Source of the DNA: Lachnospiraceae bacterium
GTDB lineage: Bacteria > Bacillota_A > Clostridia > Lachnospirales > Lachnospiraceae
Assembly: GCA_009911175.1 (NCBI GenBank)
Contig: QXWX01000005.1
Coordinates: 62,001 to 126,000 of the forward strand
Direction of reading: 5' to 3'
DNA length: 64,000 nt
The notes beneath the pieces are model-generated. The model did no database searches, was not told where the DNA came from, and worked only from the letters and a program-made list of their open reading frames with translations. This document shows positions 39,459 through 48,072 of this stretch, in pieces; the stretch's first letter is position 1, and each line of letters opens with the position of its first letter. Both the position numbers and the translations under genes were made by a program.

Positions 39459-40100
39459 ATGAGTCTGACGATACCCATTGAGACCTCCGCACGCCACATC
39501 CATTTGTCGCAGGAGGACTTTAAGACACTGTTCGGCCCCGATGCCGAGCTTACTTATGTAAAAGAACTGAGCCAGCCGGGACAATATGCCTGTCAGGAAC
39601 GGCTCACCGTTGTCGGCCCGAAGGGGAGCTTTGAAAATGTCATCGTTCTCGGTCCCTGCCGTTCCAAAACTCAGGTAGAGGTCTCCGTAACCGACAACCG
39701 GAAGCTGGGGATCCCCAGCGTGATCCGCCAATCCGGGGACATCAGCGGCACCCCGGGATGCACCCTAGTGGGTCCCAAGGGCCAGGTGGAACTGACTGAG
39801 GGTGTCATTGTAGCAAAGCGCCATATCCACATGACCCCGATCGACGCAATCCGTGCCCGCGTAAAGGATAATGATATTGTATTCGTGATCACCACAAGCT
39901 TTGAGCGTTCCCTGATCTTTTCAGACGTGGTGGTCCGTGTCAGCCCTTCCTTTGCCCTTGCCATGCATGTGGATACGGATGAGGCAAATGCATTTGCCAA
40001 TGAGGACAATCCTACCGGGGTGATCTTAAAGCTGTTCGACGGACACACCTACAGCCTGCAGTCCTGGGCGGAGGAGCTGCAGTCAGGCATCAACCGCTGA
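39459..40100 (+). CDS. pduL: Phosphate acyltransferase PduL
   Basis: Interconverts acyl-CoA and acyl phosphate (propionyl- or acetyl-CoA). The two PduL beta-barrel halves each carry a zinc-binding His pair: SARHIHLS near the N-terminus and AKRHIHMT in the middle. 213 aa, standard length. There are no microcompartment shell genes and no N-terminal targeting extension, so it is probably the cytosolic phosphotransacetylase of acetate or propionate formation. Confidence 0.94.
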   Translation: MSLTIPIETSARHIHLSQEDFKTLFGPDAELTYVKELSQPGQYACQERLTVVGPKGSFENVIVLGPCRSKTQVEVSVTDNRKLGIPSVIRQSGDISGTPGCTLVGPKGQVELTEGVIVAKRHIHMTPIDAIRARVKDNDIVFVITTSFERSLIFSDVVVRVSPSFALAMHVDTDEANAFANEDNPTGVILKLFDGHTYSLQSWAEELQSGINR

Positions 40101-40234
40101 CCTGTCCGACTCCCTGCGCAAAAGGCAGATACCACAGATTTCCAGAGATATACTGGCGAAGCATGGATCTATAGATCCTGCGGATTTTCTGTCTCGAAAT
40201 GAATGATACCATTTGAAATAAGGAGGATACTGTT

Positions 40235-40681
40235 ATGAGCAAGATTGAAGAAGTAAGAAAAGATATGGTCACTGCCATGAAGGCCGGAGAAAAGGAACGA
40301 AAGGCCACATTGTCCGCGCTTCTGACCGCATTGAAGAACAAGGCCATCGACAAGCGTGCCGATCTGACCGAGGAGGAAGAGGTGCAGGTGATCTTAAAGG
40401 AGATCAAGCAGACAAAGGAAACACTGGATACCACTCCGGCGGACCGCACGGATATTATTGAGGAATGTACGAAGCGTCTCTCCGTATTGGAAGAATATGC
40501 GCCGAAGATGATGGATACTGAGGAGATCAAGGCTGTCATCCAGGAGGTGTTATCCGCTCTTGGAATCGATGCTCCGACCGCAAAGGACAAAGGCCGGATC
40601 ATGAAGGAGCTGATGCCGAGAGTAAAGGGAAAGGCTGACGGGAAACTGGTCAGTGAACTGGTTGCATCCCTGTTTTCATGA
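40235..40681 (+). CDS. YqeY/GatB-like protein
   Basis: 148-aa helical protein of the YqeY family, related to the tRNA-binding tail of the GatB subunit. Family marks: MKAGEKERKATLSALLTALK at the start and KDKGRIMKELMPRVKGKADG at the end. Its role is unclear; tRNA-linked metabolism is presumed. GGAGG lies before ATG 40235. Confidence 0.88.
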   Translation: MSKIEEVRKDMVTAMKAGEKERKATLSALLTALKNKAIDKRADLTEEEEVQVILKEIKQTKETLDTTPADRTDIIEECTKRLSVLEEYAPKMMDTEEIKAVIQEVLSALGIDAPTAKDKGRIMKELMPRVKGKADGKLVSELVASLFS

Positions 40682-40726
40682 TCATCTCCCCGCAGCAGTC
40701 GCATCCCTGTTGTATACATGTGTGCC

Positions 40727-40771
40727 AGTACAGCGTTGCATAAATATCGGTGAATAATGCAATGCTGTACT
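40727..40771. repeat. Complete copy of a dispersed palindromic element
   Basis: 15-bp arms AGTACAGCGTTGCAT (40727-40741) and ATGCAATGCTGTACT (40757-40771) with one G-U pair enclose a 15-nt loop containing CGGTGAAT. The same arm occurs at 3262-3276, and arm plus loop at 57102-57131. It fills the gap between the YqeY-like and AEC genes and might also act as a weak terminator. Confidence 0.7.
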
Positions 40772-40816
40772 TGACCGGCTGCTGCCGGGAACTACCGTAG
40801 AGAAAGGATTTTATCC

Positions 40817-41734
40817 ATGTTTATCCTGATTATGAATCAACTGATCAAAATGCTGTTCATTATGATCCTTGCGTTCCTCTGTTACCGCCTGCATATCATC
40901 AACCAGGAAGGAAACCGGAATTTTTCCAACCTTCTGCTGATGGTGGTCAATCCCTGCCTGATCATCACCGTATTCCAGACGGATTACGACCCTGGTCTGG
41001 TGCGCGGACTCCTTGCCGCATTTGCTGTTGCTGTGATCGCGCATGTGATCGGCTTTTTTATTGCCCATTTTCTGGTTCCTGAAAAAAAGAATCCGGAGTA
41101 TGCATTGGAACGCTTTGCCGCCGCATATTCCAACTGCGGCTTTATCGGGATTCCTCTGATCAACAGTGTCCTTGGCAGCAAGGGTGTGTTTCTTTTGACC
41201 GCGTATATGACCGTATTCAATATCCTGACCTGGACCCACGGCCTGATCCTGCTGAACGGGAAGTTCTCGGCAAAGCGTCTGAAGGAAGGGCTTCTTGCCC
41301 CGATCGTGGTCTGTACGGTCATCGGAGTAATCCTGTTCTTTCTGCAGATCCGTATTCCTTCTCCGCTGATCGATTCCATGTACTATATCGCGGACATGAA
41401 TACCCCGCTGGCCATGATGATCGCCGGTTTTTCCGTTGCCCAGGCAGATCTGAAAAAGATATTTTTCCACATCCGCACCTACTGGATCAGCTTCATGAAG
41501 CTGGTCGTAATGCCGCTTGCCGTGCTTGTATTTTTGGCACTCATTCCGGTTGACCGGGATGTGGCATATACCACACTGGTGGCTGCCGCCTGCCCTACCG
41601 CAACGACCCTGACCATGATGGCCATCCGGTTTAAACGCAATTATACCTATGCCTCCGAGATTTTCTCATTCAGTACGGTTTTGTCTGTATTCACGATCCC
41701 GGCGATCACATTTATCGCGGATCTTGTCCTGTAA
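40817..41734 (+). CDS. AEC-family transporter
   Basis: 305-aa auxin-efflux-carrier-type membrane protein with about ten hydrophobic segments in two halves (LLLMVVNPCLIITVFQTDY, NCGFIGIPLINSVLG, PLAMMIAGFSVAQAD). Bacterial members often carry malate or other organic acids. Together with pduL it may belong to an organic-acid route governed by the PucR-type regulator, but this is inference from position. Confidence 0.9.
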   Translation: MFILIMNQLIKMLFIMILAFLCYRLHIINQEGNRNFSNLLLMVVNPCLIITVFQTDYDPGLVRGLLAAFAVAVIAHVIGFFIAHFLVPEKKNPEYALERFAAAYSNCGFIGIPLINSVLGSKGVFLLTAYMTVFNILTWTHGLILLNGKFSAKRLKEGLLAPIVVCTVIGVILFFLQIRIPSPLIDSMYYIADMNTPLAMMIAGFSVAQADLKKIFFHIRTYWISFMKLVVMPLAVLVFLALIPVDRDVAYTTLVAAACPTATTLTMMAIRFKRNYTYASEIFSFSTVLSVFTIPAITFIADLVL

Positions 41735-41743
41735 AATCAAACG

Positions 41744-41796
41744 GCCCGGCAGATGTCTTATGATTTGTTCTTCCTTTCATAAAACATCCGCCGGGC
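41744..41796 (+). terminator. Terminator after the AEC transporter gene
   Basis: Stem GCCCGGC/GCCGGGC (41744-41750 and 41790-41796) extended inside by TTATGA/TCATAA pairing. Only a weak T tract (TATTTG) follows on the plus strand. Confidence 0.65.
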
Positions 41797-41834
41797 TATT
41801 TGATAAAAATTTTCCAGCTGTGCGGTTGCGATTT

Positions 41835-41888
41835 GAAATCTCAGTTTTATGCAATTTATTGCAATAAAATTGAGATTTCGGATTAGCA
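41835..41888. repeat. Hairpin repeat shared with 52651-52694
   Basis: Arms GAAATCTCAGTTTTATGCAA and its near complement (41859-41879) form a hairpin of about 20 bp with a TTTA loop. Positions 41845-41888 match the minus strand of 52651-52694 at 39 of 44 bases. It overlaps the trmO stop codon. Confidence 0.65.
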
Positions 41889-42581
41889 GCTTTCTGACAT
41901 CCTTATAATCTTCACAACATGTACGGTTTGATCCTCTACAGTAAATTTCACTTCCATGTCCGCATACCGCATCCCGTACACCCTTTTCGGATCCTGCTGG
42001 TACGAGGGCCTTGGGTCCTGTGCCAGAAGCTGGCAGATGATACGGCGCTCTTCCTCCGCCACATCTGCTCTCAGTTCCTCCGGGAAATCCACTTCCAGCT
42101 CATACTCCTTTACCCTGTCCGCAAAGCCTCCCGCCGCCTCCGGATAGCTGTCCGCATAAGGCAGATATGGCTTGATATCCAGTATTGGAGTTCCATCCTG
42201 CAGATCTGCTCCCAGCACATGCAGCACCGGCCCTTCCGGGGTATCCAGCTCCACTTTTTCCAACTGGACACAGGAGAGACCGATGGGATTTGGCCGGAAG
42301 GGAGATCGGGTGGCAAATACCCCCTTGCGGAGATTCCCGCCCAGGCGCGGCGGCCGTACGGTCGGCGACCACGGTCTACCCGCACTTTCCGAAAACACCC
42401 ATAAAAGCCAGATATGTGAATATTCCTCCAGCCCCCGGAAGGCTTCCGCCGCACGGTATTCCGGCTCAAATATGATCTTTGCCTTTGTATCCGCCAGCCC
42501 TCCCTGCCGCGGGATCCCGAACTTTTCCGGGAAACTGCCGCGGATATGCGCGATCGGATTCATTGTAACAATCTGCCCCAT
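41883..42581 (-). CDS. trmO: tRNA m6t6A37 methyltransferase TrmO
   Basis: SAM-dependent enzyme that methylates t6A37 in tRNA-Thr. The TrmO/TsaA beta-barrel spans about residues 5-140: AHIRGSFPEKFGIPRQGG, then GVFATRSPFRPNPIGLSCV, the family signature. A short C-terminal domain follows. 232 aa from ATG 42579-42581, which follows GGAGGGGAG; 13 more upstream codons lack a signal. Confidence 0.93.
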   Translation of the reverse strand: MGQIVTMNPIAHIRGSFPEKFGIPRQGGLADTKAKIIFEPEYRAAEAFRGLEEYSHIWLLWVFSESAGRPWSPTVRPPRLGGNLRKGVFATRSPFRPNPIGLSCVQLEKVELDTPEGPVLHVLGADLQDGTPILDIKPYLPYADSYPEAAGGFADRVKEYELEVDFPEELRADVAEEERRIICQLLAQDPRPSYQQDPKRVYGMRYADMEVKFTVEDQTVHVVKIIRMSESC

Positions 42582-42715
42582 TGGTTTCTCCCCTCCATTC
42601 CTCATAGCCCTAATGCACATTCACTGATTTTTCCATGGGCAAAATACGAAAAGCACCGCCTTTTGTCTATCTGAGCACTCTCGGAAACTCCCTTGCCCGA
42701 ATTTCCAAGAATGTT

Positions 42716-43303
42716 CTATCTGTAAAACGAAATATAACCGGCTTCGGTGGGATGGTCTGCGATGAATCCGTCCCGTTCCTTTAACACCTGAAATGCAATC
42801 ATCAAATCAGCTCCTGCGGAAATAAAATTAACCATCATAGTCAATAATGACACCGTACCGGGATATATAAAAATAAAAAGCACACTGCCGCCCCCCAATA
42901 CGGTAAAAGGTGCCAGAACGCCAGCCAGATAGGCTCTTTTTCCTAATACTGCTTTACAGGCACAGCTCGGCATCATTGCATTGATGTTAAACCGGACAGC
43001 ATTCCAGCCTTTCCCGCTGGCAACTGCCCATCCTATCCCATGCAATAATTCATGTATGACAACGGAAACCGCGATGATCGCTATAAACAAAACGTAAAAA
43101 GCAATCCCGCTTACCTCCAGTAAATATGCTCTTTCAATCAGAAAAAAGCGATACCATAATCCGAAGACGATTACAAACGGAAGCCCATAAAGGGCTCCCA
43201 AAACCATTGCCTCTCCAGACGTGATCGTAACGTCTTTTTCTTGATAGCCTTTTTCATGTAAATCGGCTTTCATCCTTTCAAAATCTTCACTGTGATGATC
43301 CAT
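42716..43303 (-). CDS. DUF3267-like putative membrane zinc metalloprotease
   Basis: 195 aa, four to six membrane segments. VIHELLHGIGW carries an HExxH motif inside a membrane segment, as in DUF3267 proteins and other intramembrane metalloproteases. The substrate is unknown. It is encoded 14 nt after a small membrane protein gene and near the LytTR/GHKL system, which may control it. Confidence 0.8.
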   Translation of the reverse strand: MDHHSEDFERMKADLHEKGYQEKDVTITSGEAMVLGALYGLPFVIVFGLWYRFFLIERAYLLEVSGIAFYVLFIAIIAVSVVIHELLHGIGWAVASGKGWNAVRFNINAMMPSCACKAVLGKRAYLAGVLAPFTVLGGGSVLFIFIYPGTVSLLTMMVNFISAGADLMIAFQVLKERDGFIADHPTEAGYISFYR

Positions 43304-43317
43304 CAGTACATCCTCCT

Positions 43318-43590
43318 CTATAAGAAGAGCTGTGCAATAATGATCACAAACCAGACAACCAGCAAAAGACCATTGAGACGTGCCAGCAGGCGAAGGACTC
43401 TGTTTTCCGGCAGCTCGCCTCCGAAGATGGGGTTTCCGGAATACAGACAGCTTGCAGCTATGATCAGTCCGGAATAATTAGATGCAATATTCGTATTTCC
43501 TCTGTAAATAGAAAGGAAATATCCCATAAAGGCAAGGAAAAGAGCCGTCAGCATTACCACGTGGTTGGATAAGATTGATTTTGTTTTCAT
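43318..43590 (-). CDS. Small membrane protein, unknown
   Basis: 90 aa with three hydrophobic stretches (VVMLTALFLAFMGYFLSIY, YSGLIIAASCLYSG, LNGLLLVVWFVIIIAQLFL). No family recognised. GGAGG lies before its ATG. Probably in one transcript with the DUF3267-like gene. Confidence 0.7.
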   Translation of the reverse strand: MKTKSILSNHVVMLTALFLAFMGYFLSIYRGNTNIASNYSGLIIAASCLYSGNPIFGGELPENRVLRLLARLNGLLLVVWFVIIIAQLFL

Positions 43591-43735
43591 AATGAATACC
43601 TCCTGTTGTTTTGTTATCTTGAAATTACTATAACAGACAGAAGGTCCATTTGTTCATTTTTTACGCGAATTGTCCGTTTGGCTTCATGAGCGGTCATTGG
43701 TCAGGATGCGGCATGTAGCTTAAGCGGTCACATTC

Positions 43736-44482
43736 CTATTTTGCGTCCTGTTTTCTCTGTGCATTATACTCTGTTTTGGCTCTTCTGGACAGGGGGCATT
43801 CTTCTCCATTGTCCAGAATGACCGTCTGACGTTTCAGATCCACAGTCCGGATCCGGCTGCGGTTTACCAGAAACCCTCTGTGGCACCGCCAGAAATCCTT
43901 ACCCATTTCTTCTGCAAAATGCTCCAGGCTGCTGTTAAATTCCAGCAGTTCGTTATCCAGATGCAGGCAGAGTGTGTGCTTAAATCCCAGCGCCTCGAAG
44001 TAAAGGATCGTGTCTACCGGGATGTGCCGGATGGTATCAAACAGCCGGATCGTACAGTATCTGCCATTTTTAGGCTGTTCACTGGCAAGCCGCTGCTGTA
44101 CGCTTTCCAGGCATTCTCTTACCCGGACGGCCATTGCGCTGTCATCACCTTTTACGATATAATCCAGAGCTTCCAGCCGCAGACGGAAGGTTTCAAAAGC
44201 CAGATCATGATGCGCCGTAATAAATACAATAAACCCCCGCGGATCGTGAAGCCTCAGCTTCTGCGCCAGCTCCAGCCCGCTCATCCTGCCCGGAAAATCA
44301 ATGTCAAGGAAGTATACCGCCGGTATGGTATCTCCTGTCTGCAGTTCCAATAATTTTTCCGGTGTATCTGCTATGCGGACAGGTCCCATATCCCCGTTCA
44401 ATATGGTGATCTGGTTCGAAATGATGTGTTCCAGCCGGTCGGCCACCGGCTTTTCATCATCACATATATAAATTGGGATCAT
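43736..44482 (-). CDS. LytTR-family response regulator (AgrA-like)
   Basis: 248 aa. Receiver domain (YICDDEK start, phospho-acceptor Asp in YFLDIDFPGRMSG) and C-terminal LytTR DNA-binding domain (about 140-240: ILYFEALGFKHTLCL, FWRCHRGFLVNRSRI). Pairs with the kinase gene ending 10 nt upstream. No AgrB- or AgrD-like gene is next to it, so it probably does not serve a local peptide pheromone. Confidence 0.93.
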   Translation of the reverse strand: MIPIYICDDEKPVADRLEHIISNQITILNGDMGPVRIADTPEKLLELQTGDTIPAVYFLDIDFPGRMSGLELAQKLRLHDPRGFIVFITAHHDLAFETFRLRLEALDYIVKGDDSAMAVRVRECLESVQQRLASEQPKNGRYCTIRLFDTIRHIPVDTILYFEALGFKHTLCLHLDNELLEFNSSLEHFAEEMGKDFWRCHRGFLVNRSRIRTVDLKRQTVILDNGEECPLSRRAKTEYNAQRKQDAK

Positions 44483-44492
44483 TTGTCTCCTC

Positions 44493-45866
44493 CTACGCCG
44501 CCGGAAGTCTCAGCTCCTGCACAAAATAACCGTCCTTTAAGTAGGTTCTCGCAACACAGCCCTTACATCTGGACACGATCCGCCGATAGCTTGTAAGCCC
44601 TGTCCCCCGGCCTTTTCCCTTTGTAGTATAGCCCTTCCGGGAGAGCGCGGACAGCTCCGGCGCCTGATCATAATTATTTGCAACTGCGATATACAGTTCT
44701 TTTTCTTCCTGAAGCAGAACGATCCGCACCGTTCCGGCCGTTTGAGGCGCCGCCTCCATTGCGTTGTCGATCAGGATTCCCAGGCTCCGGAGCAGATCCT
44801 CCGTTTCCATCACGACCTTGCTGTCCACCGGATAGAGCACCTCAAGCGCGGAATGGATCTCTCTTTTCCGCATATCCGCCAGCTTTGCGGTCAACAGGCT
44901 GCGCAGAGGATAAAGCGTGATATGATTCAGCCCGTCCATCTGCTGGATCTCCTGCCCCAGCTTTTCATCGAAATAGCTGCTGGTCTTTCTCATAAACTCC
45001 TGAATCCCCGCAAGATCACCTTCCTGCGCCTGCAGGGTCAGACCGGAAAACAGATTCGTAAAATCATGGCGGAAAGCGCGTATCTCCTGCTGCAGCTCCT
45101 CCAGGAGCTCCATATGTGCCTGATTCTGTGCGATCGTTTCCTCCTGCGCCCGGATCTTATCCTGTCCCGCGGCATACATGGCCAGGAACTGCACCCAGAA
45201 CAGGGCAACTACAATGAGCGCAAAAAAGAATATGCTATAACCCACGCCCGGCGCAGTATCCGGATACAGCCAGTCCAATACCTGCCAGACACACATCAGA
45301 AGGAAGCTGAAAAGAAGCGTTCCCGCCGCCCATGATCTTCTGGAAAATAAATGTGAAAAATACCGGTAGAAGCTGCTTTTTCTCAGTATCCACACAACAG
45401 CCGCGGCGATCGGCAGCACTGCCAGGTACGGAATAAAAATCGTAATAAACGTATACAGATACATTCCTCCAAATGTCGGGCTGTAATAAGCTGCCGCTTC
45501 CTGCAGCACAGAATTTGCCGTATAGGCAATAAAATCTCCCAGAAACGCAGCGGCCAGCCCCTGCCAGAAATCCGTCCCCAAAAAACGGCGCAATACAAGC
45601 GCCAGCACGATCGAATGCAGCAGATTCCCAATCGTGCCGTTGAAAAAACTGAACACCTTTTCATACTCGTACGCATCAGCCAGCACATAAGCACCGACTA
45701 TGCCTGCGAGAATCAAAGCATTTCCCAGCAGATAATAAATGGTATAGATCAGACAGGGAAGTATTTTCATCTTTTTCCCTAAAATCCCGGATGCCAGAGC
45801 ATACAGCCCCACCCCGAAGCAGACCAGTGAGAACCCCACTGAAAACAACCGAAACGAAAGCGGCAT
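44493..45866 (-). CDS. GHKL-type sensor kinase (AgrC-like)
   Basis: 457 aa. Six or seven N-terminal membrane segments (to about 215), a coiled-coil linker (EETIAQNQAHMELLEELQQE), the phospho-acceptor box FRHDFTN, the N box DNAMEAA and the glycine box GKGRGTGLTSY. Lacks HAMP and PAS. ATG 45864-45866 has GGAGG at 8 nt; a TTG two codons upstream is the alternative. Promoter at 45903-45931. Confidence 0.9.
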   Translation of the reverse strand: MPLSFRLFSVGFSLVCFGVGLYALASGILGKKMKILPCLIYTIYYLLGNALILAGIVGAYVLADAYEYEKVFSFFNGTIGNLLHSIVLALVLRRFLGTDFWQGLAAAFLGDFIAYTANSVLQEAAAYYSPTFGGMYLYTFITIFIPYLAVLPIAAAVVWILRKSSFYRYFSHLFSRRSWAAGTLLFSFLLMCVWQVLDWLYPDTAPGVGYSIFFFALIVVALFWVQFLAMYAAGQDKIRAQEETIAQNQAHMELLEELQQEIRAFRHDFTNLFSGLTLQAQEGDLAGIQEFMRKTSSYFDEKLGQEIQQMDGLNHITLYPLRSLLTAKLADMRKREIHSALEVLYPVDSKVVMETEDLLRSLGILIDNAMEAAPQTAGTVRIVLLQEEKELYIAVANNYDQAPELSALSRKGYTTKGKGRGTGLTSYRRIVSRCKGCVARTYLKDGYFVQELRLPAA

Positions 45867-45902
45867 AACCAAATCCTCCTGCTTGTATAATCTCCGTACA
45901 TC

Positions 45903-45931
45903 ATTATATATGATACTTTCGGACGGTGCAA
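45903..45931 (-). promoter_or_regulatory. Promoter of the GHKL/LytTR operon
   Basis: TTGCAC (45926-45931), 17 bp, TATAAT (45903-45908), minus strand. Confidence 0.7.
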
Positions 45932-46044
45932 CACTGAAAAAATCTGTCCCTTTTATCCCGCTTTATGTGAGAACCAACATTATGCATATTTCCTCTTTCC
46001 GTATTGTTTCCTGTTCATTGCCGTATTTGTTCCTCAATCTGGAA

Positions 46045-48072
46045 TCAATGGCTTTTTGGTAAAGCGATTTCCTCACCACTTTCTTTTGATAATACATAAA
46101 TATTGCCTGTATCACAGGTAACAGACATTGCAGGTATATGACTGATCAATTCCTTGTTATTCCCGTCCTTGCCGCAGGAATACAGACATCCGCCGTCCGT
46201 CCTGGAAATATAATAGATTGACTGCTCATCCATGCAGAAATCATATGCAACTATATTTTCATAAGTGTAAGTTTCATTACTGGAAACGTCATATCTTGTT
46301 AAAACCCCCTGTTCATTTTTGTAAAAGATGCTTTCCCCATCGAATGAAATATTTCCGTTTACAGGAATATCGAGCTTTACAGTTTTTCTGGTATACCGGT
46401 TTACTTTTGTTATGCCATCATTGCCAATGAAAAACAGGTTATCGTCATTCAGGAAAAAAGCGTGGTGAAAATCCAGAAACTTCCATTTATCCCCCATTTC
46501 ATAGTCAATGCCCAAAAGAGAACGCCCGGAATTAGTCATCTGCTCAAAGATTGTTTTTTCCTCAAAGGTATTCAGATTCAACTCTACAACCGACACTATC
46601 GTTACATTGCTGTTATAGTTTCCCACCCGGTTGATATAGCTTTCCATAACCGATGTGGTGTAATACAGATATGGCGGACACACATAAAGCGCACGTATTT
46701 CTTCTTCATCAGAAAATACCCCAAACATAGGGGAACGTGCTAAAGGATATGTTTCCCCCGTGGAAGTATTTTTTAGAGAATAATCAAAATTCCCTGCATC
46801 CTGTATAATTTCATATCCCATACAGTCATACCCAAAGGGCACGCTGTAGCCTGCCGATGAATTATAGACAACGCTTCCCGTTTTTCCACGGCCTGAACAT
46901 CCCGTCACTGCCAATGCCAGACCAAACATGACAACGAAAGCCGCCCCACGCTTCTTTTGCCCTGATCTCATCAGCCATCTGTTAGAATTACGCCGTAAAA
47001 TCCAGGCAACGGCCAAAGTACACAAAATCACGGATACAAAGAGCAATGTCAAAAGCGTAACCGTGCCAACCTCCGCAAAAATAATTTTCTCATCACCCGT
47101 CAGGGCATCGCTCATAACAATATCCCCTGCAAAAAAGTCTGTTCCAAGCAGAAACGGCAGAGGCAGAGGCAGACGGTAAATGCTGGTTTTCGATAAGCCT
47201 ATATAGGGAATAATCACGGACACCGCGCCTGTAAGCAGGGTGACCGCATACTTTTTTGCCAAAACGGAAATGAACATCAGGAGTATCGTAAGAAACACAC
47301 CGCCAAACATCCGGAGCAACCCTATAGATACATATCCCTCCAACAGCGACATACCCTTGCTGCTGTCTGCAAAGTAACGAATGCTCTGAATCGGATAATC
47401 CCCATCCGGCAGTCCGTATTTGAACCTGTAAAATCCGTATTCAATAAGCGAAATGCAAAGTGACAGGAAAAGGACAACCGCAATCATAATGAGCAGCTTA
47501 TACAGAGCGCTTTTTCGCCCCTCCCTTGCAGTCAGGATCAGGGTGTCCATCTGGCAGCTGTACTCAGAACAGAAAACAGGCGTAACAATCAGCAAAATGC
47601 CAAGGAAGAGAATGAAATTAAGCGTACCTTTGCCAAGAAGCCCCATCCATCCGTTTGTCTGGAGAAAACAGCGGTTCCCCGCATTTTCGCAGATATAGAG
47701 ATATTGCTGATAGATAACCTCAAATCCATTTTGACGCTCCAGAACCTTCTCTATTTCCCGGCTCTCTTTTTTATATTCACTTTCACTGATCTTCCCGTCA
47801 TAGTAGTTCTCCAAAAGGCTGTTCTGCCTCTCCTTCGCTTTTGCAATCCTCTCCGCCTCCTGCTCCAGATAAAGGGAAGATTCCTCGGTGCAGTATCCGT
47901 TTACCTTTTCCAGATACCATTCATATTCATTTTTATACCGCTCCATCGCTATGTCTACAGGGTTGTCGGACAAGGCGAGCCAGACTGTGCCAAAGAGCAG
48001 GACAAGGGCCATATAGAACAACCCCCTTTGCCAGAGCATAATCTTTTTTACTTCGTACATAAATCCAGACAT
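46045..48072 (-). CDS. ABC-2 permease fused to a lipoprotein-like beta-propeller domain
   Basis: 675 aa in one frame. Residues 1-365 are an ABC-2 permease: one membrane segment, a charged extracellular region (about 35-140), then five segments. Residues 368-392 then look exactly like a lipoprotein signal peptide (basic RSGQKKR, hydrophobic core, lipobox AVTGC with Cys392), followed by about 280 extracellular residues of DUF5050-like propeller repeats (IYYISRTDGG, FFIGNDG, SIFYKNEQG). Either a true fusion, or a permease whose stop was lost in front of a lipoprotein gene; an internal ATG at 46969-46971 could still start the lipoprotein alone. ATG 48070-48072 follows AAAGGAGG. Confidence 0.8.
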   Translation of the reverse strand: MSGFMYEVKKIMLWQRGLFYMALVLLFGTVWLALSDNPVDIAMERYKNEYEWYLEKVNGYCTEESSLYLEQEAERIAKAKERQNSLLENYYDGKISESEYKKESREIEKVLERQNGFEVIYQQYLYICENAGNRCFLQTNGWMGLLGKGTLNFILFLGILLIVTPVFCSEYSCQMDTLILTAREGRKSALYKLLIMIAVVLFLSLCISLIEYGFYRFKYGLPDGDYPIQSIRYFADSSKGMSLLEGYVSIGLLRMFGGVFLTILLMFISVLAKKYAVTLLTGAVSVIIPYIGLSKTSIYRLPLPLPFLLGTDFFAGDIVMSDALTGDEKIIFAEVGTVTLLTLLFVSVILCTLAVAWILRRNSNRWLMRSGQKKRGAAFVVMFGLALAVTGCSGRGKTGSVVYNSSAGYSVPFGYDCMGYEIIQDAGNFDYSLKNTSTGETYPLARSPMFGVFSDEEEIRALYVCPPYLYYTTSVMESYINRVGNYNSNVTIVSVVELNLNTFEEKTIFEQMTNSGRSLLGIDYEMGDKWKFLDFHHAFFLNDDNLFFIGNDGITKVNRYTRKTVKLDIPVNGNISFDGESIFYKNEQGVLTRYDVSSNETYTYENIVAYDFCMDEQSIYYISRTDGGCLYSCGKDGNNKELISHIPAMSVTCDTGNIYVLSKESGEEIALPKSH

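Noticed and set aside
40682..40816. Hairpin as an ordinary terminator of the YqeY-like gene
   Set aside because: No T tract follows the stem, and the same arm recurs at two distant unrelated places, so a dispersed repeat is the better call.
43591..46044. agrB/agrD pheromone genes beside the LytTR/GHKL pair
   Set aside because: Both strands of the flanking gaps were read; no AgrB-like membrane protein or short pheromone precursor is present.
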